A DNA stretch of 39,885 nucleotides, from the IMG/VR virus record IMGVR_UViG_3300042900_000713, positions 1-39,885 of that record; one strand, written 5' to 3'. How positions within the stretch are numbered: the first letter of the stretch is position 1; every line of letters begins with the position of its first letter. The position numbers and the translations under genes are program-made. The notes beneath the pieces are model-generated. The model had not been told where the DNA came from and made no database searches. It was given only the letters and a program-made list of their open reading frames with translations. This stretch comes from a virus. This document shows positions 30,501 through 36,301 of the stretch, in pieces.

Positions 30501-33452
30501 TTGATCATCATCAATTATAGTCACATAGTAAGAAGTTGAAGATGATAATCCACCTATAACAGTTTCGGTGGGATTGTATGTAATAACTTCACCACTATTA
30601 TATCCATGATTTAAAACTGTAATAGTGTTTGATGCTGTATTAATACCACTTGCACTAGTTGCAACCAATTTGTTTTGATAGTTTATTCCACTATTTTCAA
30701 TAGTGATTGATCCTATTTTTTTCTTTTTATTTTTAGATTTAAATGAATGATTTCCTACTCCATAAGAAGTCAATTGAATAGTGTTAATTCCAATAACAGC
30801 ATCTTCAAATGACTTATGGAGTTTTATGTTATACGCATCTTGAACAGAGACAAAATACGTTGAATTTGTTGGTAGATTACCTATCGTAGATATACCGCCA
30901 ACAATAGGTGATTGTCCATCAGTTACGTAAATTACTTCTTCAGCATCTCTAAACTTATGATAACTAGAAAACCCAATTGTATTTGTAGGATTTAATTTTA
31001 CTAAACCTGCAGATCCAATTGAGTTAAAAGAAACACTATGATCAAAACTTGCTAGATTTACTTTTGCAGATGCTCCAGATCCATTACCACCGATAATATC
31101 AATCGTAGGATCTTCAAGGTAATCAAACCCAGGATCTATGATATCAATTCTCTCCAGTCCACCAATAACCGAGCAATATCCATTAGCCCCAAATCCATTA
31201 GGATCTATAATTGATAAAATTGGGGGATTGATTACGTCATACCCTGAACCAGGTGCAGATACCACAATATCTTCAATTGGACCATAAAAAACATTATCTG
31301 TTGATTTATAATTAAGAAGTTCTACTCCATTAATAAAAATACCAGTTAATCCAGGTACAGTTTCATAAATTTTTCCATCAATTTCTGGATTGGAAATTTT
31401 TCTAATTAATTTTTGTGGTTCAAGTATTTGTGTATCTAGATTATTGTAAGTAAACTTTGTAAGTTCAAATTTAGCATTCTTAACATCGGCATCTATAGAA
31501 ATAAAATTTTCAGTAAAAATATTATTCCTACTTCTTGCCAATTTTATTTCAGTACCACTTATTCTTTTGATAAAATAAACGCCCGTTGAAATTCCTAAAG
31601 AATTTCCCAATGATGGTTTATATACAATTGAATCTCCAGTATAAAACTTATGTGTACCTATGTCTAAAGTAGTACCTTTGTTTAAATTATCCGCATCATC
31701 TGGTAAAAAAGTTCCACTAAAAGATATTGAACCATCATTTATGCTTAATGGTATATTTAAATATGTTGGAAGTGATGGTGAAGCAACATATAAAGAATCT
31801 TGATCTAGATAAACATTTTGAACATTTGAAGTATATTTACTCAATGATGGATATTTGTTTTTATCAGTATTAGATAACTGAACTTTAGATACATTTTTTT
31901 GAACAATATATGTTTGATTTATATTTAAATTTTGATTTGATCCAAGTAAAACACTAAAAGATTTTTCATCATTAATAGAAGTAATATTTGTAATCAGTGG
32001 ATCACCTGAAGAGGGAATTAAAGATATTGAATCTCCTAATCTAAAAGAATGATTATCAGGCACAGTAAAGGTGTATGAACCTTCAGCAGCATTATCTAAA
32101 GTTGAAATTCCGGAAACTGAGTATTTTACCGGAATATTGAAAAACCAATTATTTGCTTTAACATCTTTACTATCAATACCTAAAGTTTTTATTTTTACAA
32201 TATCTCCTTTTGAATAAAAAAGAGTATTATCAGGTATCGGTAAATCGGATAAAACACCAAGAATTCTAATTTTTACTATCTCTTCGTTAGAATATCCATA
32301 TACAAAGAAATCTGATTTGACTTCTGTTGCTGAAGGAATGTCTTGAGTAATTCCAATACAATCTAAAAATTGATTTAGTGTTTTTGACGCATAAGTAACA
32401 TTTAAAGATGTTCCATTATCAAGATCAATAATTAAGTTCCCATTTGAATTTGGAAATGCTACGGTAGAGTCTACTTCTAGTGTTGTTGATCCAGAAATTA
32501 CTGAAGATACTGATACTATTCGTGTTTTTGGGTGTATTTGAAATTTTCCATAAACACTTCCGCTTGGTTGTATATCTTTATCATAATCCGAATCTAAACT
32601 TATAACATAATAATCTTTAGATTCTCTTCTAATTTTTTCAACATTAGTTATAGTTCCCTGTGCTCTGTTTATATTTTCAGTTTCATCTTGGTAGAGAGTT
32701 GTATTTACAAGATCTTCAGGATTCCCTTCGATTTTTTCTACAACTAAATCAGAAGTGATTCTATATTGTGCGCTAGATGGTTGAATTAAATAATCTCTAG
32801 GTCTAATGACTTCAACATTTTGTCCATATAATGCACCAAATAAAATTTTAAAGGAATTGTCAGTTCCTTTTGAAGAATAAAAATCAATAGATTGCTTTAC
32901 AAAAAGTCTTTCATCTAAATCAACATATAATTCTCTTTCTTCAAATCCTGGGGTAATTTGCTTTTTAACTTTCTTGAAAAATTCTTTAAGAAAAAGAATA
33001 CTTAAGTTAGATACTTTTGTGGATAAGATATGTTCTTCTACTTGTGTTTCAGAAAAACTTAACTGATCCTTAATTTCGTATGATGTAGTTCCATCGAAAC
33101 CACGAATGCACCCTTCAAAAGATGTAGACGTTTTTGAGGTATATGTAATAATCTCAGAATCTATTAAAATAAGTCCATATGAATCCGGAAATCCTAATGT
33201 TGAATCAACATTAATTGTAGTATCAAAAAATGTTACATTTGATGATAATTTAGTTGATTCAATTAAATTTGCTAAGTTATCAACTTTAATATATTGATCA
33301 ATATTTTGAAGTATATCACTAGTGTGTCCATCACTTTCTAATGAAATATAATATTGTGATAAAAATTCAGAAACAAGAGGAAACTCTTCTTTAACAAACT
33401 CTGGAAGTTGATTTTGAATGATTGAACTGATTTTGATTCTGGTTTTTCTCAT
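21528..33452 (-). CDS. Giant 3974-aa virion protein in the gp7 (baseplate wedge) slot
   Basis: The largest gene here, lying between gp6 and gp8 where T4 has gp7 (1032 aa). The first 250 residues (FVKEEFPLVSEFLSQYYISL, ERELYVDLDERLFVKQSIDF, then KILFGALYGQNVEVIRPRDY) look like a wedge anchor and I recall this type of start from cyanophage structural proteins. The rest is a string of beta modules: RG/GT modules at about 71-120 and 3067-3115; TGD/Y modules near 595, 836, 951, 1651, 1817 and 2951; at least eleven GxGY repeats (about 736 to 3775, dense near the C-terminus); and a YHYH-type domain at about 1225-1340. No frameshift or internal stop. A link between wedge and side fibres is inferred. 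Confidence 0.85.
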   Translation of the reverse strand: MRKTRIKISSIIQNQLPEFVKEEFPLVSEFLSQYYISLESDGHTSDILQNIDQYIKVDNLANLIESTKLSSNVTFFDTTINVDSTLGFPDSYGLILIDSEIITYTSKTSTSFEGCIRGFDGTTSYEIKDQLSFSETQVEEHILSTKVSNLSILFLKEFFKKVKKQITPGFEERELYVDLDERLFVKQSIDFYSSKGTDNSFKILFGALYGQNVEVIRPRDYLIQPSSAQYRITSDLVVEKIEGNPEDLVNTTLYQDETENINRAQGTITNVEKIRRESKDYYVISLDSDYDKDIQPSGSVYGKFQIHPKTRIVSVSSVISGSTTLEVDSTVAFPNSNGNLIIDLDNGTSLNVTYASKTLNQFLDCIGITQDIPSATEVKSDFFVYGYSNEEIVKIRILGVLSDLPIPDNTLFYSKGDIVKIKTLGIDSKDVKANNWFFNIPVKYSVSGISTLDNAAEGSYTFTVPDNHSFRLGDSISLIPSSGDPLITNITSINDEKSFSVLLGSNQNLNINQTYIVQKNVSKVQLSNTDKNKYPSLSKYTSNVQNVYLDQDSLYVASPSLPTYLNIPLSINDGSISFSGTFLPDDADNLNKGTTLDIGTHKFYTGDSIVYKPSLGNSLGISTGVYFIKRISGTEIKLARSRNNIFTENFISIDADVKNAKFELTKFTYNNLDTQILEPQKLIRKISNPEIDGKIYETVPGLTGIFINGVELLNYKSTDNVFYGPIEDIVVSAPGSGYDVINPPILSIIDPNGFGANGYCSVIGGLERIDIIDPGFDYLEDPTIDIIGGNGSGASAKVNLASFDHSVSFNSIGSAGLVKLNPTNTIGFSSYHKFRDAEEVIYVTDGQSPIVGGISTIGNLPTNSTYFVSVQDAYNIKLHKSFEDAVIGINTIQLTSYGVGNHSFKSKNKKKKIGSITIENSGINYQNKLVATSASGINTASNTITVLNHGYNSGEVITYNPTETVIGGLSSSTSYYVTIIDDDQFKLSQIGIGTLGVTKKFYYDTNQYVNLTSSGVGSHRFNYPEISVSISGRIGVSTLSGQNFNAIAQPIFRGQIQSIFISSGGLNYGSEDIINYNRQPLFELNSGSGIQLTPIISNGQIVDVLVNSSGNGYNSPPNLQIDGTGTGAVLTPILSNGSLVEVKVIYGGIGYNHTDTSITVTPAGLDAKFEAQIKSWKINLVERLVINSQISVDEGILTPGLNSNYGLQYSHAYAPKYLKNIVQIANSHSPIIGWAYDGNPIYGPYGYASKTGGKVIPLISGYDLIDSPSSRPRESIYPKGFFIEDYNFVGNKDSDEFNKLDEHNGRFGITPEYPNGVYAYFSTINSVSKKPIFPYIIGPSYKAKPIDFNFNSYSNQDYIDINQTNWKRNITPYNISSYDYLLNPNKIKEQNSIVKSVLEGSIDSIEIFDGGQNYKINDRLIFNHQSGFGAKAKISSIKGKQVTQISVATSSFNEIEFYPYNQSFIGFTSIPHNYSNNDLVTFTGSNDYKKSGNIVVNTNNLTLTSGIGSAQYTGIITYFNVSGDLSYPNIKENDIYQIQNEKIKILNIDSRSSRIKVLRNQNGTTGLTSYVAGIGFTEKTRKLKLNFGISTTYNFNVNKEFYFNPRESVGLGTTSGVGIVSTIYFSNPGVGVTQITIPTQSIYIENHNLNTGDSLIYSSNGGNAISISTNGSSSFQLEENSIVYAAKISNDLIGISTIKVGLGSIGNFVSVGSTLKSGILYFTSVGTGNNHSFTTNYTNTLTGNISKNVVTVSTAETHGLSLLDNVNINVRPGISTTLVVKYDDYNRRLVINPRTFSSIDTINNIITINNHQYYTGQKVIYTATTPATGLINFGIYYIVTIDSNKIKLSDTYYGSVKLPPEIIDITTSYPGTISPINPPLNLTKNKRVVFDLSDSSLSFNANSTNYSAFEFRFYRDEQFIDEFNTTQSSQIFDISGIGTIGITSTANITLTINDSTPTNLFYKLVPTNLDRNSQIKKDILIDTEVRGFNKITLSESKYNGEYSVVGITSTTFSFNILEFPEEPIYTQGIEYYTNNSLSAQGSIYEVKVLSKGKGYSRLPSVTSIESNLGLNAIVKPKTSSIGKITSIEIQDIGFDYSADYSVRPTTKFPSILVLEPLSFFDYIEINSIGKDYTASPDLVVIDGITNKIVSDVDLFYNLGDSLVTIRKNSSSLNNAIPKIIPTNNSNGIKIDNITFNNSTKNVTVTIGASFSNPEDYPFEVGSKVLIEGISVGVNSTGKGYNSSNYDYALFTLTAVDPNLGGSVGVVTYNLSSYLNNEEIPGTFKINSSAGRIIPESYFPTFNPILKKNSFYEGEIIYFESSVGNVQFWDPDNQYLKISTVDDFPIGSNIRGKTSNSVGIINDILSYESNYAVDSSSKTRKGWNTETGFLNNDFQRIHDSDYYQYFSYELKSQKDLTTWDNPVSSLNHTAGFKKFGNLIIESKPLNIGISTDQNQGDFSGTADLSRFIDLNCVYDFDLARENNLIIDDTITSNEILFDSRVIQDYIESIGNRVLVIDNISNEFNSNPRATEFSIVDSFTLTNVRSKKYFILIQDQKFINEKQFSAIVLLHDNNVGFMNQYGLNVVESPNLGFFDFSVSGTSGNLLFYPVKTKFNNYNLQIFSFSLNDSLSGIGTVDLGNSVHINTSNTIIPQGTGISTSIVGIASTYRASKVLVQIGATDSSYYEVDEITIINDGNQIHLLDYGQITTDSFTSRSSLGIGTYNAYLSGSEIKIDLIPDTVTSIDYIVNTFNVSLANTSASGIGTEIIGGSSLNSSSVAISSSVSPVANIISSYSNTNYNSSYYIISIEDKTNSKYQVSEILVVTNYEENQCYITEFGILQTESSLGITTAGISGANTEIYFTPIQDIDVDIKVFAINIGLSNNIDDISLINGSLEYDYGIYTGTNSDIKKEFELKHKNIPIFERYIDGTNPDIIKVDKNIITIPYNYYVTGEEIIYSYPTKSAQAIGIATTSVPGIGVTDKLPPKLYVVKLNDSQIRVSTSASDALKTTPKVLELTSVGIGSSHLFTSKNQNKKAIIGIDNVIQSPIVSTAITSSLIRNLTAFSSLVYVSGITSVYGGDLIKIDEEIMKVTAVGVGSTNSISVVRPWMGTGLSTHSSSSLVSKVYGNYNIVGNKIYFSEAPYGKVPFVNQSNRADEQDYVGIATGSSFSGRIFLRSGIADSNNESYSNNYIFDDISNDFDGIQKTFTLKSNGTNVSGISTDNTIVLVNEIFQGPNFVDYDLSESSGITSISFTGSATSTSYDVNTSSIPRGGIILSVGSTQGFAYQPLVSAGGTAVVSVAGTIQSISIGNSGSGYRSGIQTVVNVGVVTSNVGIPNIQLIGTASISGGSVVSVAITNPGVGYTSSNPPIVIFDDPLSYSNIPLIYNSQSSSGVGTGAVVDIIVGQGSSVISFELKNFGYGYNINEVLTVSIGGTIGIPTNTSLSFSEFQLSIDGVYSDAFTAWTVGSLQVIDPIDSLFDGNRKSFPIRIGGNQTSIRTKKGSIIDVQATLLIFINDILQVPGEGYRFSGGSIIRFTEAPKEGDTSKIIFYRGTADIDTLDVDILETIKQGDKVTLTSNDIKLKENSRLVTEIISSDILSTNLYSGPGITENEDLSRPLTWCRQTEDLVINGKQVGKDRVLYEPYIQPTTNIIQNIGIGSSIIFVESVKAFFDSEKEYTHDGITEKPQNKIIIISQDSIVSSSATAVVSTSGTISSIIISDNGNGYTTIPTVSIAGPIGFGTTTIQNTARALATISGGVVTGIAITSAGLGYTFTYPPVVLIETPPTKYEIIDKISYEGDFGIITGVQTTSVGVASTGIVFDLFIPTNSIIRDSSIVKVGIATTGISGIQTGYYFIVHSSNVGNGLTSLNLSGGVVGVGTTFINNIYQVASVSIAQTAVPGVGLTNVTKVTVSVSNYNNLTGLGFSDFYGEYSWGRILTPIRPNPDEFITYANIGGISSSPVIQRYNRLKYSNYNT
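22100..23560 (-). repeat. C-terminal cluster of GxGY beta repeats in the giant protein
   Basis: Coding repeats of pattern I-x-I-x-x-x-G-x-G-Y-x-x-x-P-x-V, about 40-60 residues apart: ISIGNSGSGYRSG, VAITNPGVGYTSSNPP, FELKNFGYGYNIN, IIISDNGNGYTTIP and IAITSAGLGYTFTYPP. Each seems to be a beta hairpin followed by a Gly-rich joint with a SGG or GGVV linker. The same repeat occurs in gp8, gp14 and the 2604-aa protein. Confidence 0.75.
29420..29790 (-). other. YHYH-type domain inside the giant protein
   Basis: Around residues 1225-1340 the protein reads HSPIIGWAYDGNPIYGPYGY, then LDEHNGRFGITPEYPNGVYA with YFST, then FPYIIGPSYKA. This is the pattern of the YHYH family (PF14240), with the DGxPIYG, D-E-x-N-G-R, TPEYPxGxYxY and PYxxG landmarks all present. 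The YHYH domain is found in secreted and surface proteins of unknown biochemical function. Here it lies between two GxGY repeats, so it looks like an inserted globular domain. Confidence 0.8.
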
Positions 33453-33456
33453 GTTA

Positions 33457-35367
33457 TTATATTCTTACGAGGTCTCCGTTAGTGTAACTTGATGTAAATT
33501 TATAAGAAGATCCAGATATATCTGAACCTGAAGAAATCTCATCTGATAACATATTTAACGTAATGTTATTAATATCTAGTTGTAAATATAAATCTTGCAA
33601 TCCAATTACATCATTCGATTTTGGAATAACTGATATTTCAATTATTGGTCTAGAAAATGATGATTTTGAGGTTGAAATTATATTAACTGGATATAATTTT
33701 ATTTCACCTTTAACATAATCAATTATACCAACATTTCTTTTTACAATTACTGGTTGTGTACTTGATTGCAATTTAAAAAAGAAAATAGTGCCAGTTAATC
33801 CATTAGAGTTTGGGATGTCTGTCAAATAAAGTGTTTCATTAACTCCCGCTATATTGAATCCAGAAGATTTAATATTATACCCACTTTGGGTTTTAATGTG
33901 AAATTGATTGCCATAGCAAATTTCATAGTCTGCAAATGTATTCAATACTACACCCAAATCACGTCTCATTATAACTTTAGTAATGTTTGAGGTAACTGCA
34001 CTATTTGAATCGTCAATAATTTTTAAATATTTGCTATATTTAAATCTTGCTCCATACTTATTAAGTTCTTTTGAGTTTGTATAATTTCTAATGTTAGATA
34101 AAATAACATCCTTGATAGTGTTTGCCTCAAAAGTTGAATTTGAATTATAATATGCAGTGGTATCTGTTTCAAGATAAAGATATTTTAGATCAATAATTTC
34201 AGGAACAATTCCTGCTACGGAGTATCTTCTTAAAGAACTTTTAATATTATCCTTTATTTGATTAGAAACAAATGGTCCATTGATTGGTTTAATACTAATA
34301 AACACCCTACCATACTTTGGTGGATTTAAATCTTCTCCACCAAAGACTGATATTGATTCTGCTTCCGAATAAATCGTAGGTATTATGGTTTCGTAATCAG
34401 TTGCTGTGACAGCACGATTTTGTGATGAATACTTTCTTGGAGCATATTTTCTAATAGATTCTACAGATTCTATTTCTCTTCCATTTTGTGAAGATGAATT
34501 TGTAGTAATAAGTGAAATGCCAGTTGTTACAACTCTATTATTGTTATCAACAATTCTCCCATTGAAGTTGAATGAAGATGCTCCATTTGCACTTTCTCCA
34601 TTTGTAATATTATAAGAAACCTCAATGTAATTTAAATTGTTTAATTTCTTACCAAAAATTCCATCACCAAAAATTAATTCATATCTCTGATCTTCAATTT
34701 CTTGAATAAAAAATACTTTTGATTCTGAACTTATATCAAATAAATTCTTAGATAATTTAAAAGAATTTTTAACAGTAGATAATTGTGTGTCCCTTACGAA
34801 GACATTGATTGAATCTATATCAATATTAGCATTTTCTAAAATAAATTTTTGATTTGGATTATTTGCATCTACATTGAAATTATTAACAATAAATGTTCCT
34901 TCGTAAATATCTACATTTTCAAATAATGCAATTCCATTTATTACCGGAACAGTTATATCTTGAGGAATGATGAAGGAAAAATTTTGATTACCAAAACTAG
35001 TACTTGTAGTAGCAACAACCCCACTCTTAAGAGTTAATGTGAGAGGATTAGTTGTAAATTGAGTTGTGTCTATAAAAAATGTAATGTTTGCTTTGGATGC
35101 TGAACGGGAATGAGGAACGTATCCAATGTTTCTTGCAAGAGATACTACGTTCTCGCGAAGAGTAGCGCCATCAATAAACACCTCATTGCTAATCATATTA
35201 GCATTATATGAGGATATGTAAGTATTATATGCGAGAGTATCAATTATAATTGATAGGTTAGATCCTTCAAAATCATAGTCCGTAAAATTGGAGTTCGCCC
35301 TAAGATACTCGCGAATGGAGGATTTTATTTGATCAAAATCTAAATTTGTAAAATTTACTAATGCCAT
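33457..35367 (-). CDS. 6: Baseplate wedge protein gp6
   Basis: gp6 dimers form the inner ring of the baseplate (J-like superfamily). The 636-aa length is close to T4 gp6 (660 aa). Typical landmarks are MALVNFTNLDFDQIKSSIRE, YDFEGSNLSIIIDTLAYNTY at about 31-50, SNEVFIDGATLRENVVSLAR at 61-80 and IGYVPHSRSASKA. RAVTATDYETIIPTIYSEAE and RVFISIKPINGPFVS lie in the C-terminal half, as in other gp6/J proteins. Its start overlaps the gp25 stop as TAATG and it ends 4 nt before the giant gene, so 25-6-7-slot appears translationally coupled. Confidence 0.96.
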   Translation of the reverse strand: MALVNFTNLDFDQIKSSIREYLRANSNFTDYDFEGSNLSIIIDTLAYNTYISSYNANMISNEVFIDGATLRENVVSLARNIGYVPHSRSASKANITFFIDTTQFTTNPLTLTLKSGVVATTSTSFGNQNFSFIIPQDITVPVINGIALFENVDIYEGTFIVNNFNVDANNPNQKFILENANIDIDSINVFVRDTQLSTVKNSFKLSKNLFDISSESKVFFIQEIEDQRYELIFGDGIFGKKLNNLNYIEVSYNITNGESANGASSFNFNGRIVDNNNRVVTTGISLITTNSSSQNGREIESVESIRKYAPRKYSSQNRAVTATDYETIIPTIYSEAESISVFGGEDLNPPKYGRVFISIKPINGPFVSNQIKDNIKSSLRRYSVAGIVPEIIDLKYLYLETDTTAYYNSNSTFEANTIKDVILSNIRNYTNSKELNKYGARFKYSKYLKIIDDSNSAVTSNITKVIMRRDLGVVLNTFADYEICYGNQFHIKTQSGYNIKSSGFNIAGVNETLYLTDIPNSNGLTGTIFFFKLQSSTQPVIVKRNVGIIDYVKGEIKLYPVNIISTSKSSFSRPIIEISVIPKSNDVIGLQDLYLQLDINNITLNMLSDEISSGSDISGSSYKFTSSYTNGDLVRI

Positions 35368-35768
35368 TATCGTGTTGACTGAAGAGCGAATGATAATTGT
35401 TGAGGAAGAACATCAATCCCAACAATTCTGTAATTTATAGTAACATTAAATTCATTTTCATCATAATTTGGAGAAACAACTACATCAATTAGATTGACTC
35501 TTGGTTCGTAATTATTAATAGTATTTTTTATTTCATCTTGAATAACTGATGCTGAAATCTCATCCATATTTTCAAAAAGAGAACGACTTACTTTAGAACC
35601 CAAATTTTCATTAAAAAATCGTTCTCCGGGCAGAGTAAATACAAGGTTTCTTACTGAACGTGCAATTGCAGATTCATTTTTAAGACCAATAAGATCATAG
35701 TTCAGAGGATTAACCTGAAATGTCATACTTATATCTTTAAATCCCTTACTTATCCTCTCTAGAGGCAT
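35367..35768 (-). CDS. 25: Baseplate wedge protein gp25
   Basis: A 133-aa protein (T4 gp25 is 132 aa) of the gpW/gp25 family, which nucleates sheath assembly on the baseplate. The landmarks are SMTFQVNPLNYDLIGLKNES, RNLVFTLPGERFFNENLGSK and the NYEPRV motif (EPR at 88-90) conserved across contractile injection systems. The gene starts right after a perfect inverted repeat and has no Shine-Dalgarno sequence in the usual window, so its translation start may depend on leader structure. A late-promoter-like octamer lies immediately upstream. Confidence 0.96.
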   Translation of the reverse strand: MPLERISKGFKDISMTFQVNPLNYDLIGLKNESAIARSVRNLVFTLPGERFFNENLGSKVSRSLFENMDEISASVIQDEIKNTINNYEPRVNLIDVVVSPNYDENEFNVTINYRIVGIDVLPQQLSFALQSTR

Positions 35769-35771
35769 AAT

Positions 35772-35791
35772 AATACAGATAAATCTGTATT
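35772..35791 (-). promoter_or_regulatory. Perfect inverted repeat in the gp25 leader
   Basis: Two 9-bp arms, AATACAGAT and ATCTGTATT, separated by two bases, end 3 nt upstream of the gp25 ATG. An RNA stem of about 8 bp with a 4-nt loop would occupy the site where a Shine-Dalgarno sequence would normally be. It could control translation of gp25 or protect the 5' end of a late transcript that begins just upstream. Confidence 0.55.
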
Positions 35792-35798
35792 ATTTATT
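35791..35798 (-). promoter_or_regulatory. Late-promoter-like octamer before gp25
   Basis: The minus strand reads AATAAATA and overlaps the last base of the stop codon of the 70-aa gene. It lies 23-30 nt upstream of the gp25 start. With the hairpin right after it, a transcript starting here would begin with the stem-loop. This is one of the best late-promoter candidates in the window. Confidence 0.5.
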
Positions 35799-36010
35799 CA
35801 ACTTTTTTTACCTTCATAAAGAGGTTCTGTTCCATATTCCCAATCATCATAATCTTCATCATTGCGAATTTTTTCATGAAGTTCATTTTGAATTTGAAAA
35901 TCATGTTTTTTAGGTGTCAATAAATCATTATTAATTTCACGGAGCATTTTTTTATCCAAATGATCCGCTCCCCAAGTTTGTCTCATAAAATTTACATTTC
36001 TATCTGACAT
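35798..36010 (-). CDS. 70-aa acidic protein at the head of the late module
   Basis: Starts MSDRNVNFMRQTWGADHLDK and ends in the acidic, aromatic stretch NDEDYDDWEYGTEPLYEG. It has a good Shine-Dalgarno sequence (AGGAG 7-8 nt before ATG) at the end of an inverted repeat. It is the first gene after the terminator at 36112-36135 and lies just before gp25. It resembles small conserved proteins near gp25 in cyanophages, but I know no function. No membrane segment or Cys motif is seen. Confidence 0.82.
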   Translation of the reverse strand: MSDRNVNFMRQTWGADHLDKKMLREINNDLLTPKKHDFQIQNELHEKIRNDEDYDDWEYGTEPLYEGKKS

Positions 36011-36020
36011 TGTGTGTCTC

Positions 36021-36039
36021 CTGATTTAATTAAAATCAG
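36021..36039 (-). promoter_or_regulatory. Inverted repeat overlapping the ribosome site of the 70-aa gene
   Basis: Arms CTGATTT and AAATCAG with a 5-nt loop. In the RNA the 3' arm runs straight into GAGACACACAATG, so the CAG of the stem is the first half of the CAGGAG Shine-Dalgarno sequence. A folded stem would partly hide the ribosome site. A second small G4/C4 hairpin lies upstream at about 36050-36064. Confidence 0.45.
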
Positions 36040-36088
36040 AACTTTTAAGGGGGTTTCTATCCCCATAGAAAGAAATTCAATTGTTATC

Positions 36089-36096
36089 TATCTATA
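36089..36096 (-). promoter_or_regulatory. Possible late promoter opening the structural module
   Basis: The minus strand reads TATAGATA, one mismatch from the T4-type TATAAATA. It lies 16 nt beyond the terminator at 36112-36135 and about 80 nt before the 70-aa gene. A stop-then-restart arrangement here would separate early or middle transcripts from the late module. Confidence 0.4.
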
Positions 36097-36111
36097 AAAA
36101 ATGCAAGACAT

Positions 36112-36135
36112 AAAAAATCCGCCTATAAAGCGGAT
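36112..36135 (-). terminator. Rho-independent terminator
   Basis: The minus strand forms stem ATCCGC/GCGGAT with a 7-nt loop, followed directly by a run of Ts (GCGGATTTTTT). It begins 10 nt after the stop of the 46-aa gene. This is the only textbook U-tract terminator found in the window. It ends the glycosyltransferase / 46-aa transcript before the late module. Confidence 0.8.
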
Positions 36136-36144
36136 GAATGAGAA

Positions 36145-36285
36145 TTATTTTCCTTGACCTCGGTATTTTTTTCTTGCCTTATTCCGAGAAGTTGAAGCAT
36201 ATTTTGTATGCTTTCCAAGACCCTGACGGGTAGACTTGGGTTTAGATTCAATTTGATCTGAACTTAGATTTGGTCTTTTTGCCAT
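36145..36285 (-). CDS. 46-aa Lys/Arg-rich protein
   Basis: A small basic protein starting MAKRPNLSSDQIESKPKSTR and ending TSRNKARKKYRGQGK. The start has a GGAG ribosome site about 11 nt upstream and lies 16 nt after the glycosyltransferase stop. Sequences of this type (RQGLGKHTKY, then KARKKYRGQG) recur, in my recollection, as a small conserved protein in cyanophages. The charge suggests nucleic-acid binding, but nothing more specific can be said. Confidence 0.82.
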   Translation of the reverse strand: MAKRPNLSSDQIESKPKSTRQGLGKHTKYASTSRNKARKKYRGQGK

Positions 36286-36301
36286 AGTTTAAAATCTCCA
36301 A

